Origin: Bathynomus jamesi
Taxonomy: Eukaryota > Arthropoda > Malacostraca > Isopoda > Cirolanidae
Length of the DNA: 64,000 nt
Direction of reading: 5' to 3'
NCBI GenBank assembly: GCA_023014485.1
Contig: JAJOZX010005780.1
Span: 1 to 64,000, forward strand
This document shows positions 1 to 10,128 of this stretch, in pieces. The notes below the pieces were generated by a model, which saw nothing but the letters and a program-made list of their open reading frames with translations, did no database searches and was not told the origin of the DNA. Within the stretch, counting starts at the first letter, position 1; the number at the start of each line of letters is the position of its first letter. The position numbers and the translations under genes were made by a program.

Positions 1-290
1 TAGTTTGAACTGCTTGTATTCATGAAACTTGAAAAAAAAATTAACACACGACTTAATTTTTTAGTCCTAATTTGAAAAATCTGGAAAATGGCACATAGGC
101 TGTCGACAAGAATCAGGACCTGATAGAGCCAAACCGAGTTGAAATTCGTATTCAGCGCACCCAAATTACATAGAATCAAGTGTCAGATATCATTCAATAA
201 AATACGTGTTGCCCAGTGTTATAAACGAGAAAGAGTCCACCATTAAAATCTTGCAAAGTGACGTTCACTAAATTTAAAATATCACACTTA
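1..290. other. Non-coding stretch with a piece of a dispersed repeat
   Basis: I see no coding signal here. Bases about 120-235 resemble bases about 17575-17685 (shared words such as CAATAAAATGAGTGTTG versus CAATAAAATACGTGTTG, followed by a matching CCAGTGTTAT). Both stretches are therefore probably diverged copies of one dispersed repeat, the second of which is downstream of a heat-shock-like promoter. Confidence 0.4.
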
Positions 291-604
291 GTTTAGGTTA
301 GGTTAGGCTACGCTAGGTTAGGTTATATTATATCTGGTTAGGCTATATTATGTCCTGGTTAGGCTATGCTAGGTTAGGTTATATTACACCCGGTCAGGCT
401 ATGCTAGGTTAGGTTATATTATGACCCGGTTAGGCTATGCTAGGTTAGGTTATATTTTGTCCCGGTTAGGTTATATTACGCCCGGTCAGGCTATGGTAGG
501 TTAGGTTATATTATGGCCCGGTTAGGTTATATTACGCCCGGTCAGGCTATGGTATGTTAGGTTATATTATGTACCGGCTAGGCTACGCTAGGTTAGGTTA
601 TATT

Positions 605-606
<2 letters not shown>
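291..606. repeat. Degenerate TTAGG-type minisatellite
   Basis: Tandem array rich in GGTTAGGTTA, the arthropod telomere motif. By eye it alternates units of about 35-36 bp (TATATTAC, then CCCGGTCAGGCTATG, then CTAGGTTAGGT) with shorter units of about 21 bp, so it has a simple higher-order structure. It runs directly into a (TA)n tract. It is an interstitial, decayed repeat and not a chromosome end. Confidence 0.8.

Positions 607-640
<34 letters not shown>
606..640. repeat. (TA)n microsatellite
   Basis: Uninterrupted TA dinucleotides between the TTAGG-type minisatellite and the mariner fragment. Confidence 0.95.
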
Positions 641-641
<1 letters not shown>

Positions 642-800
642 GAGAGAGTTGCAATAAGAGAAATTCGCCGAGAATTATAACCACAAAGCAGATATCCCTT
701 CACCTCGTCTTATTACGAATTTTAAAAATTATAACCCTTGCACTGAATGAAACGATGTACATAGCCAAAATCACAAATTAAATTAATTACATCTCCGTGA

Positions 801-1781
801 TGTCATCAGTGGCAAAAACTTTCTCGCCGTCACAAATTTCTGCAATACTTTGCGTGGATAGAAAATCTGCATGTGAGGAAATGTCAAAGATGGTTTCAAA
901 AGTTTAGGAATGGTGACTGCTGTTTGACAGATGCAGCACGCTCTGGACGCCCTGCTGAGTTTGATGATGACCTGCTGTTAGCCGCACTTGAAGAAGACTG
1001 CTCAACAACTGTCGAAGAATTGACCCAGAAACTCAATTCATCCCCATCCACCATCCATCGACATTTGCAACAACTCGGGAAAGTGCCTAAGTTAGGGAAA
1101 TGGGTGCCACATGAATTGTCGGTCAACAATCTGAGGGTGCGGGTAAACATTAGCACAGCTCTTCATTCCCATGAATTCCAAGATCCGTTTTTGCACCGTT
1201 TAGTGACTGGTGATGAAAAGTGGATAATGTACCAGAATGTTAAGCGCTGTCGACAGTGGGTTTGTGCCGGAGAACCAGCGACACCACAGCCAAAACCAAA
1301 TCTTCACCCTCGGAAGGTGTTGCTTAGTGTTTGGTGGGATAAAGGTGGTGTAATACACTTTGAAACCTTACCACACAACCAAACAATCACCGCTCAAGTC
1401 TACTGTCAACAACTGGATCAATTGAACACTGCACTAAAAGAAAAGAGATCTTTGGTTAATCGGAAAGGAATCGTGTTCCACCACGACAACACACGTCCTC
1501 ATACCGCTCGGATCACTTCTGCAAAAATTGAGGAGCTTGGGTGGGAAAAACTTCCACATCCTCCATATTCTCCAGACCTTTCGCCTTCAGATTATCATCT
1601 CTTCAGGAGTCTGCAAAACAATCTTGACGAGAAACAGTATACTTCTTTAGATGACCTGCACACCAGTCTTTGTACGTTTTTTGCCTCAAAACCGCCTGAA
1701 TTTTATAAACATGGCATTGAAAAGCTTGTAGGACATTGGCAGAGTGTCATTGATTCCGATGGAAAATATATACTAGATTAA
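801..1781 (+). pseudogene. 5'-truncated mariner transposase (DD34D)
   Basis: Cut-and-paste transposase of the Tc1/mariner superfamily, acting in the nucleus on its own terminal repeats. The frame is open from 801 but has no ATG: about the first 40 residues of the normal length (around 345) are missing or decayed, and the best-conserved part begins near 873 with CQRWFQKFRNGD. The second helix-turn-helix region is followed by the hallmark WVPHEL. The catalytic residues are all present: Asp in VTGDEKW, Asp in HHDNTRPHTA, and Asp in YSPDLSPSDYHLF, with exactly 34 residues between the second and third. The frame closes normally with YILD and a stop at 1781. The core is thus unbroken while the start is lost, so the copy is dead unless supplied with a start by neighbouring sequence. 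Family assignment is secure; subfamily is not. Confidence 0.93.
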
Positions 1782-1850
1782 AAAGTTTCAGTCGAGTTTT
1801 TTTTGTCCTTCAAATTCCGATCTAAAAAACGACATTATTTATGGGATGAC

Positions 1851-1854
<4 letters not shown>
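801..1854 (+). mobile_element. mariner element, left end missing
   Basis: The right terminal inverted repeat follows the transposase: read on the minus strand from 1854 it begins TCAGGTCATCCCATAAATAA, typical of mariner ends, and abuts TA repeats as expected for TA target sites. No matching repeat occurs upstream of 801, so the element is 5'-truncated. The position of the left boundary is only approximate. Confidence 0.8.

Positions 1855-1890
<36 letters not shown>
1854..1890. repeat. (TA)n microsatellite
   Basis: TA dinucleotide run at the mariner right end. The mariner TA target site is probably part of this run. Confidence 0.95.
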
Positions 1891-1893
<3 letters not shown>

Positions 1894-2398
1894 TAACAAT
1901 GAATAATTCCTATATAATTTTTATATTCAATATTCATTTTTACATAAGGACCAAACTCGCATAATGCAAGTTTGGATGACTTTAGTATTCAATGTATGGT
2001 AAATTCTTTAACCTATTATTATTTATATGTTGTTCATTCATACGTCCATTTCCTTTCTTGATCTTTATCTTTTGTCAATTTTATTAATTATTCATTCATC
2101 TACCTATTGTCCACCTATTGTGTGAATACAAAGATGTGTACAAAACTTTATGCATTCATACATGTTCGCAAATGATCATGATCACGTACGTAGTTACCTT
2201 ACATGTAAGTACGTTCACATGTATTATTTTTATTTCTTTTCTTTAAATTAATTAATTTTTCGCAATACTCATAAACGCTTATGCAAGTGTTCGAATTCCG
2301 CTGACCAGGTAAAAGCGAGAGCTTCTGAGGTGAAAATATCCTCTCGCTTGCTTCTAATTTATAAAACATTATTATGTGTGTCATGTTATATATATACA

Positions 2399-2433
<35 letters not shown>

Positions 2434-2436
<3 letters not shown>

Positions 2437-2735
2437 CAACTGCAAAGAACACGCAGTCTAATTAACGTAAAGAACAACGCTTGTATAGGAGAACATTCCG
2501 CGCCTCGGGGCATTGGTTTCTGCGCGTATGTAGGAGAATTACGACTTCTGATCGAGTGAGGACCATGGTGTAGTGGTTATCATATCTGACCGGCAATCGG
2601 AAGATCCCGGGTTCGATTCCCGCGTGGTTACCTCATTTTTTCATTTCGTTCTCCCTCCTCATCTTGCGCGGAATGTTCTCCTATACAAGCGTCGTTCTTT
2701 ACGTTAATTATACTGCGTGTTCTTTGCAGTTGAAA
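2434..2735 (+). mobile_element. Fold-back tRNA-derived SINE (family A)
   Basis: A tRNA-like block at 2560-2630 has an A box within TGGTGTAGTGGTTATCA and a B box GGTTCGATTCC. Its 5' half resembles tRNA-Glu, and a 5 bp anticodon stem and T stem can be drawn. The usual SINE 3' tail (tail word CTTTGCAGTTGAAA) occurs normally on the right, but an inverted copy of about 69 bp of the same tail also forms the left end (starting TTTCAACTGCAAAGAAC), with about two mismatches. The result is a SINE with terminal inverted repeats. The tRNA-like block is probably a pol III promoter remnant and not a working tRNA. Confidence 0.75.
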
Positions 2736-2745
2736 TGTGTATATA

Positions 2746-2973
2746 TAGGTGCGGCATGCGGGAGGTGCCCCCTCGGGGCATTGGTTTCTGCGCGTATGTA
2801 GGAGAATTACGACTTCTGATCGAGTGAGGACCATGGTGTAGTGGTTATCATATCTGACCGGCAATCGGAAGATCCCGGGTTCGATTCCCGGGTGGTTACC
2901 TCATTTTTTCATTTGTTCGTTCTCCCTCCTCATCTTGCGCGGAATGTTCTCCTATACAAGCGTCGTTCTTTAC

Positions 2974-2980
<7 letters not shown>
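2746..2980 (+). mobile_element. tRNA-derived SINE, family A, normal orientation
   Basis: Second copy next to the fold-back one, beginning near GGTGCGGCATGCGGGAGG and CCCCTCGGGGCATTGG. It has the tRNA-like block at 2828-2898 (B box GGTTCGATTCC) and ends within the tail at TCTTTACG, where a (TA)n tract takes over. It is almost identical to the first copy over the shared 200 bp. Confidence 0.75.
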
Positions 2981-3022
<42 letters not shown>

Positions 3023-3024
<2 letters not shown>

Positions 3025-4207
3025 GTATGTGCCCATGTACTTTGTTATACTCCTAACATTCCAATTGTCTGTAAATATGAAACACTGTAAAAAAACTAAA
3101 GTTAATTGTTTAATTGTAATTAACTAATACTTTAATATAATGTAATTGATCTACTTTAATGAAACTATAATTAACGATAATAATTTAATATAATGTAATT
3201 AATGTACTTTAATGAAACTGTAATTAACGATAATAAGCGAATGTGAATTAATTGGTAATTATAATCATTGTTGTAATAAACCAAAATTACAATGTACTCA
3301 GTAATGTACTTGGAATTGTACTCAATGTACGACCCGACATTATGTCGCCATTTAGGAATGTACACTCGGCGATATTATTATTTTTTATTATTATTATTTT
3401 TTTCGTTGGAATAAATTTTTTAGGTGCTTTCTACTTTGCCAAATAATTGGTGACTTCTTCTTTTTAAAATTTCTTAATCATTTTTAGATTTAGCTTAATA
3501 ATGAATCCTGAGTAAATTTTGCAATGTTCACGTTTTGTATATGTTCTCTCTTCGTTACAAGAGAGGAAGTCATGTCTTGCCTAAGCATTTAATTGTAAAT
3601 CTTGAACCTTTAATTTTTACTCATATGCATATTTTAGTGTAAAGATGCATAGTTCAATTTCCACTTTTAGTTAACTTGGCAGATCATGATAACATCAGAT
3701 CTGAAAATACGTGGTTTAAGATAAAAATATGGCTTCATCTTCAAATATTTTGTTTATTCGTTTAAACATTACCACAGCTAAAAGATTTACTTTATTTTCA
3801 AATATTGTGCAAAAATAATGCAGCCTTTTCAACATTTAATAATAATGTTAGCAGTTTATGGGTATATAAACCCACAAAAATTCTTCCATGTTCATTCTGA
3901 ATTAGACTACGAGGCTGAGTATTACCTGTAACATTTTAGCAGTAAATTACAGTAAGAAAAAGTCTTTATCTTCTCCTTCGAGCCGTACTCTCTTCAGAGA
4001 ACTTAGTCATTAAAATCTCCCGATACGTTACAAGAAGAATCCGGAACCCTCAGAGAATTTAATAAGCCTCTCAGAATGCTCCGAGCCACTATAGAAGAAC
4101 TCGGAGAGTAATATAGAAGAAACTACTGCAAGTAACAAATCCGTTGCTGCCTCCTAACCAGAATCCCCGTCAACTTCGAACCAACCCAGGCCATAGAAGG
4201 AGGGGTT

Positions 4208-4208
<1 letters not shown>
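3023..4208. other. AT-rich non-coding stretch
   Basis: No convincing frame, repeat border or RNA signal. There are two imperfect direct repeats of about 55 bp around 3130-3230 (sharing TTTAATATAATGTAATT and AATGAAACTATAATTAACG-like words). Confidence 0.4.

Positions 4209-4260
<52 letters not shown>
4209..4260. repeat. (TA)n microsatellite
   Basis: TA run that forms the left flank of the HW1 transposon. Its last TA may be the target-site duplication. Confidence 0.9.
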
Positions 4261-4262
<2 letters not shown>

Positions 4263-6864
4263 CGGTGGCCCTTAAGTGGTGCTAAAATTTTAAGTTACGA
4301 TTTTTTTCCTCTCACCCTTCAGTTGGATTCTGTGTCACTAGAAAATAACAAAATTTTAGTGAGATATAAGTGTATATAGGGTGTGCTCAAGGACTTCAAA
4401 CTTTCTCTCTCGACTCTCTCATATATCAAACAGGCGTGATGGGTTATTGGTAGAATTTGCTTACTATAGACTTGCCATATTATATATGATTAATTTGAAA
4501 CAAATAGTAGCGATAATCTTATGTTCTTATATGCTAAACGACATTACGCTTTCTTTTTATCTAGGTATATAAATTTTTTTTATGATGGCTAGTGAAACTC
4601 GAAAAAAACATACGGTTTATTTGCTTGAACATACTCAAAATTGTTTATCAGGTGCAAAATTGCCAAGTAATGGGGATGTTATGAGGTACTATCTACATTT
4701 GCTTCAGTCGATTAAGAATAAGCACAAGGCTGCTCAGTTGACGATAGCGGAAGTGGAGACTTTTTGGAAGAAGGCGAGGATTCTACTGCGGCCAGTTCAA
4801 CATGCAGTGAAACAGTTGGAGAGTCTGATGAAGAAGTAGGATCTTTTGAAAAAAAATCAGTCCCGGAAGACGGATACACAAAGGAAGAAAGAAGAAGAGC
4901 TGAAATCCTGCTTTGATGACCTTTCGACGTTGCTCACCAAAATGTTATGATGTTGATGACGAATGAGGAGGACAAAACGTTCCTTTTGGCACAAAGAGAG
5001 AAGGGCAGAAAAGGCTCCGTTGCTGGAATTGATATGGCTTTGGCTAAAAAGGAGGAAGCAGCTACAAAGAAGCGAATTCGGAATGATGAATTTAAGAAGA
5101 GACATGAAATAGAGAATCTCGTACTTAACAGAAAAATCGTCCTGGAATCTTCTTCATCTTCCACAGGTGAGAACATCACGGATTCAGAGAATGAAGGAGC
5201 TGTTGGAGGAGTCGTAGTGTCACCATCTCATCCAAAAAGAGGCCGCAAGAATATCCTCCATCCAGAAGTTCTTTCGTCGTTGGATCGCACTAAAACTAGT
5301 GACCGTGATGCGGTCTTTACCATCGCGTCAGTGATCAGTGCTTCCGGTCAGAACGGTGGGGAATACAACATCAACAGAGCTTCTCTGCAAAGACACAGGA
5401 AGAAGCATCGAGCTCAGAGAGCTGCAGAGTTGAAGAAGAAATTTGATCCGCGAACACCTCTCACCCCTCACTGGGACGGCAAGCTGATGGATGACCTAAC
5501 GAGATAAGAAGGTCGACCGTCTCCCAATCGTTGTTTCAGGATCTGGACTAGATCAGATCCTTTCAATCCCGAAGCTTGCAAATGGCACTAGCCAAGCAAT
5601 GGCGCAGGCGATGATTGATGTCGTCGATGATTGGGGTGTTCGTGATCGAATCAAATCCCTTAGCTTCAACACCACAGCGAGCAACACTGGAAGAGTAAAT
5701 GGAGCATGTGTTCTCTTCGAGCAACATTTAGGGTCTGAAGTTTCGCACCTGGCATGTCGCCATCATATACATGAAATCATGTTAGAGGAAGCTTTCACGG
5801 TAACAATGGGAATATCAAGTGGACCTGAGATTATGCTTTTCAAACGGTTCAAGACCTTTTGGCACAACATCGTCCTGGCACGTCCTGGCATAAATAACGA
5901 GATCGTCCTGCTCGCTGCAGAGCCTGTGAAGGACAATATCATCTGCTTCTGTCGACTCCAGTTAGATCAAGTTCATCCAAGAGATGACTATCAAGAGCTG
6001 CTCGAACTTACCCTTCTTTTTCTGGGAGACGTTCCACCAAAAGGGGTCAAATTTCGAAAACCTGGAGCAGTCCATCGAGCTCGGTTCATGGTCCGGCTTA
6101 TATACGCCTTAAAAATCTTCATGTTCCGCGATTCCAGATTTAAACTGTCGCAACGAGAAATCAAAGGCATGCAAGACTTCTGCATTTTCGGTGTGCAGTT
6201 ATATGTAGTTATGTAAAGTTCTGGTTTCTCTCTCGCTTGCCAGCATCTGCATCAAGCAATGATCTACAACTATTACAACCTCTCGCAGTCAGCGACACAC
6301 CTGCAGCAAAAGGAGCTCTCAATAAAATCCTTGCTCACTTATGGTACTTGAGTGAAGATCTGGTGGGCCTTGCCTTCTTTGACAGAGACTTGGATTTGCA
6401 AGAAAAAAGAGCTATGGTTAAGAATCTACAACGGGAAGGACAACATGACGCACCAAAACGAGTTCATCTGAATAAGAGTGACATCTAAGGTAAGAAACTC
6501 AGCGACTTCGTGTCTGCTAGAACGAAGGTTTTGTTCACTCTTCTAGGGCTTGAAGTCGAATTCTTGCGTGATAATCAGAGGTGTGGATCGAAAACCAAGC
6601 TTATTGTTAGAAATATATTAATAAATACTAATTGTACAACTTTTTTATATTAAATGAATATTGGATTTGAGTGTGAGTGAATCCGGAATGTATTATAAAA
6701 GGCAACTACAGAGTTAGGATGCTTAAAATTTCGGACAGCTTGAGCACACACTAAATATTGTCCAAATGCTATAAAATTTTGCGTGAAAAACTTTCTCAAT
6801 AGGAAGCATCTAATGAAGGGGGTGAGAAAGAAAAAATAAAAAGTGACAAAATAAGGGCCACCCT
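4261..6864 (+). mobile_element. HW1: TIR transposon of an unnamed DDE-like family
   Basis: Bounded by inverted ends sharing GGTGGCCCTTA: left TACGGTGGCCCTTAAGT at 4261, right (minus strand) TAGGGTGGCCCTTATTTT ending at 6864-6866. Both ends sit against TA, suggesting a TA target duplication. The 2.6 kb interior carries one decayed gene on the plus strand. A second, diverged member of the same protein family (HW2) lies at 53334-56121 with quite different ends. I cannot assign it to a named superfamily. Confidence 0.65.
4582..6580 (+). pseudogene. HW1 transposase-like pseudogene
   Basis: Decayed coding region starting at MMASETRKKHTVYLL and broken by at least three frameshifts or stops (about 4839, 5507, 6216). 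Aligned by eye with HW2, conserved blocks are in order: an N-terminal block (NGDVMRYYLHLLQSIK), then EDKTFLLAQREKGRKGS, then HWDGK with its Asp codon at 5475-5477, then DRLPIVVSGSGLDQILSIPK, then FNTTASNTG at about 5665-5690, then CRHHIHE at 5755-5775, then KFRKPGAVHRARFM, then AHLWYLSEDLVGLAFF. The arrangement (Asp in HWDGK, Asp in FDTTASNTG, then Cys-His) resembles the RNase H-like core of hAT-type transposases, but that is inference. In this copy the second Asp is Asn (AAC at 5668-5670). Function as a DNA transposase is inferred from the flanking inverted repeats. Confidence 0.65.
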
Positions 6865-6954
6865 AAATTATATATATATGAAGGATTTACACCCATCTCT
6901 AATATCTGCGTCCAGTTCCTCTGAAAAATAAATCGCTATAAACCTGGAAAATAG

Positions 6955-6956
<2 letters not shown>

Positions 6957-7025
<69 letters not shown>
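6957..7025. repeat. Long (TA)n microsatellite
   Basis: About 35 TA units on the left side of the GGACC palindrome. Confidence 0.95.
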
Positions 7026-7030
<5 letters not shown>

Positions 7031-7042
7031 TCTATTATATAT

Positions 7043-7254
7043 AAGGACCGAGGACCGAGTCGTTCCTAGGTCCTATCTTCAGAAAGGACCGGGACCGTCG
7101 GTCCAGTTTGAGGCAAGGACCGACAAAGGTGGGAACCCGGGCCTCAAAAAGGACCGACGGTCCGGTCCAGGTCTTTGCCTCAAACTGGACCGACGGTCCC
7201 GGTCACGGTCCTTTCTGAAGATAGGACCTAGGAACGACTCGGTCCTCGGTCCTT
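7043..7254. repeat. GGACC-rich inverted repeat
   Basis: Arms of about 85 bp: the left arm starts AAGGACCGAGGACCGAG and the right arm is its reverse complement ending CTCGGTCCTCGGTCCTT. The motif GGACC or GGTCC recurs many times, as short subterminal repeats do in hAT elements. The centre holds CAAAGGTGGG (7124-7133), the left end of the small hAT element, so the left arm looks like an inverted duplication of that element's subterminal region. Confidence 0.8.
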
Positions 7255-8005
7255 ATATATAATATAAGTGAAAAATTTGATTAAAATGAAAAATGAAATT
7301 AAAGACACCGGAAATCTTTAATTTTATTAACGTAAATTATAATTAATACAATACATAAATGATGAAAAAAAGTTATTAAGTCAAATGCTTGAGTTTCCCT
7401 TCAAGAAGACTAGCATTTCAAAATGGCTGTCACTGAGCCCTGACCTTTTCGGCTTGAGCACTGGTCGAACTGGTTCTGGACGTGAGGGTGGCGCCTGGAG
7501 ACATGTCGCTTGAGGTTGTTTTGGCTCTTGTTGCTTGTCGAGAGGATGTTCTTGTTCGGCAGGCACAGCAAGCACTTGTACTCCAGGTTCTGCTCACCCT
7601 TGGGGCCCAGGTATTCAAAGTATTTGTCCAGGTACGGCCAGGGATTGCCGGGTTCAGTTCTTCCGCTAGGAGCTCCAGTTGCTTGACTTGAAGTTGAAGC
7701 ACTAACATCAGTAGATTATTCGTCTCCTCCAGGTGTTGAAACAAGTTTCAGTTCAGTCTCAGTCTCTTTCTGAGTCTTCTGGAGGAAACGATCCATCTTC
7801 TTTAGAACTTCAAATAATCACTAAACAAACTAAAATCACTAAAAAAGACCGTCCGGACCGGACCGTCCGGAATTGCTTAAAAATGGACCGTCGCTCCTCA
7901 TTTCGGTCCTCACTGAGAAAAGGACCGACTTTCCCGCTCAGGTCCTTAAAAAGGACCGAGTTCCTGGAATTCGGTCCTTTTGGAACTCGGTCCTGCCCAC
8001 CTTTG
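7124..8005 (-). mobile_element. Internally deleted hAT element (GGACC family)
   Basis: Inverted ends CAAAGGTGGG at 7124 and CCCACCTTTG ending at 8005. GGACC-type subterminal motifs occur at both ends. The minus strand encodes the first (BED finger) and last (C-terminal) parts of a hAT transposase with the middle missing. No 8 bp target duplication is visible, in keeping with rearrangement at the left end. Confidence 0.75.
7381..7796 (-). pseudogene. hAT transposase remnant: BED zinc finger joined to C-terminus
   Basis: On the minus strand an ATG at 7796 opens a frame that (after one in-frame stop) reads NPWPYLDKYFEYLG, then YKCLLCLPNK and NNLKRHVSRRHP: a BED-type C2H2 finger as found at the N-terminus of hAT transposases. 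In another frame the sequence ends with KRSGLSDSHFEMLVFLKGN and a stop at 7381-7383, matching the C-terminal segment of the hAT proteins at 26290 and 42315 in this window. The catalytic core is absent. It might still act as a DNA-binding repressor if expressed, but the stop argues against it. Confidence 0.75.
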
Positions 8006-8024
8006 TATATATATATATATGAGA

Positions 8025-8640
8025 GAGAGGGGGGAAATAAACGAACAGTTAAACAGACAAACATGACCGAGTCTTGCAATACAGTTTAACGGAGAGTCCA
8101 GCGTATTAACCACTAGGATACCCTGGGTTCCCATTTATCTATTAACCATTTGTGTGGAAGGATGTTTACACTCCACCTTAGACCTACGGCTTAACGGGGA
8201 ATCCAGCAACCACTAGGATACCCAGGGCTCCCATTTATTTACCAACCATTTGTGTGGAAGAATGTTTACACTCTACCTTAGACCTACTATTTAACGGGGA
8301 AATATATACTGTATATATATATATATATATATATATGTATGAGAGAGAGAGAGAGAAGGGGGGAAATAAACAAACAGATAAACAGACAAACATGACCGAG
8401 TCTTGCAATACAGTTTAACGGAGAGTCCAGCGTATTAACCACTAGGATACCCTGAGTTCCCATTTATCTACCAACCGTTTGTGTGGAAGGATGTTTACAC
8501 TCCACCTTAGACCTACTGTTTAACCCGGACCACCAGCAACCACTAGGATACCCAGGGTCCCCATTTATCTACCAACCGTTTGTGTGGTAGGATGCCCCGT
8601 CACCGGATCTCGAACCCGGCGCATATAATCGCGCATATAG
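8025..8640 (-). mobile_element. Tandem pieces of dimeric tRNA SINE (family B)
   Basis: Read on the minus strand, two to four partial copies of the unit ACCCTGGGTATCCTAGTGGTT (second tRNA-like monomer of SINE family B) are separated by a (TA)n at about 8312-8336. Each plus-strand copy shows ACCACTAGGATACCC and CATTTATCTACCAACC. Near 8600 the B box of the first monomer survives (minus strand GGGTTCGAGATCCGG). The two halves, 8025-8300 and 8340-8580, are direct repeats. Confidence 0.7.
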
Positions 8641-8736
8641 TTGTGTGTGTGTGTGATATTTTATGGGCGTATAGTCGGGAGTGTACGTGCATTTGTCCAA
8701 ACGATGTATGCACTGTACCAACTGGCTGATAACACT

Positions 8737-9738
8737 GCCCAACACCAAATTTGCTGATTTAATTCTAACACCTGTTTTTAGGTAACTTTGGTGTGCTGAT
8801 TTAAAAAATCACCTTAGTTTTTGCCTATCACGTCAGGTTTTCGAGCAATCAAATACGGATATTTTGGAGATATCGCATGTTGGCAGGGTTATGCCCAATT
8901 TTTTTTCTTTTCAAAAAATAAGTTTTTACATACTCAGATTCAGCATGGAAAAGTAAACAATTGTGCAGGGAGTGAACTTTAATATACAATGGTAATATTG
9001 ACACATAAAGTGATTAAAAGTGTTTAAATAAGCAAAAAAATGAATCCATATTAAAGCAAGCACGGGACCAGTTTTCTTAAGTCTTTTTCTTGTTTTCTTA
9101 CTTTTCAGTGCTGATAAATTTTCTTTTATAGGACTTCCTAGAATGAGAGATGTCAAGACAATCTCTTTGCAGGCTCCAGCAGTAGTCAGCCATCATATGG
9201 GTATCCCATCTTCCTTGGTATCGTTCTTCCATCACTTTGATATCTTGGTGGAACCTTTCACCTTGCTCTTCACTAACATCACCAAGATTTTCTGGAAATT
9301 TATCCAGATGACTGTTGAGATAGTGAACTTTAATGCTCATGTTGCAACCCAACTGCTGAAAGTTTACAAGTAAATCCTTTATAAAATCTTTATAATTTTC
9401 AGACTTTTTGTTTCCTAGGAAGTTCTTAACTACTGCAACAAAAGCATTCCAAGCTCTTGCCTCCGTTTCGGTCATTGAGTTACTGAACTGCGGATCTTTC
9501 ATCAGTTTTCTTATCCACAGATAAAATTTTAACAGCAAAACAGCTGTTAACAGGTCACAAAAATCATCAATTTTGATAAGCGCCCTTCATGGATCACCCA
9601 AAATAAGCATATTGCATTGCACGAAAGCCTGATGTGATGGACAAAATCTAAGGTGATTTTTTAAATCAGCACATCAATATTATCCAGAAACAGGTCTTAG
9701 AATTAAATCAGCAGCAAAAATTCTTTTTTTTGTTGGGC
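8737..9738 (-). mobile_element. 1.0 kb TIR element with unclassified transposase-like tail
   Basis: Left end GCCCAACACCAAATTTGCTG and right end (minus strand) GCCCAACAAAAAAAAG open inverted repeats of about 85 bp that continue with GCTGATTTAATTCTAA and end at AAATCACCTTAG on both sides. The interior encodes only the last part of a protein on the minus strand, so it is an internally deleted, non-autonomous copy. I see no clear target duplication. Confidence 0.75.
9098..9538 (-). pseudogene. C-terminal part of an unclassified transposon protein
   Basis: 146 codons, uninterrupted, with well-preserved blocks FSNSMTETEARAWNAF, VVKNFLGNKKSENY, HYLNSHLDKFPENLGD, EEQGERFHQDIKVMEERYQG and HMMADYCWSLQRD. 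I remember sequences of this pattern as uncharacterised proteins in arthropod and cnidarian genomes, but cannot tie them to a named superfamily. Its place between inverted repeats supports a transposon origin. The Asp and Glu residues in these blocks could belong to a DDE core, which is inference. The N-terminal half is deleted. Confidence 0.6.
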
Positions 9739-10128
9739 CTGGAGGAACTGGCTTCTACGCCAACTGGCGGATTTCGAGTTCTAAGTCAAGTGTTGGAGTA
9801 TAATCAGTCATTGTGCTTCTGCTTCTTGTGGAAGCTGGATGGTCTCTTCCTCTCTTTCCTCCTCTTCTCTTAGGTTAGGTATACCCCTTTGGGGGGTGAG
9901 GCCGTCCCAACTTCTCCCCCAAAGTGGTTCATTGCAACTTGGGAGATAACCCCTCCCCCTTGTTGCATAACCTCTTGCAGCATTCCCCCTCCCCATTTGC
10001 AACATTGATCAACATTTGCAATTGCATTGCACTCTCCTTTTGCGGTCATACTACTAATGGCATTTAAAATGTAATATCCATATCGAAATGACCAAACGTA
10101 ATACACATTAGGAACATCAGTTATCATG
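9739..10128. other. Intergenic stretch, nothing recognised
   Basis: C/T-rich around 9830-9990 with a short palindromic CCCCTTTGGGG. No coding or RNA feature that I can support. Confidence 0.4.

Noticed and set aside
896..1156. Minus-strand frame across the mariner gene
   Set aside because: Shadow of the transposase frame; no independent signal.
2560..2630. tRNA-like block as a functional tRNA gene
   Set aside because: Acceptor stem mismatched, position 33 not T, and repeated inside SINEs with constant flanks; it is a SINE promoter.
9808..10127. Minus-strand frames in the C/T-rich stretch
   Set aside because: Low-complexity (Glu/Arg-rich) translation of a pyrimidine-rich tract; no homology I can see.
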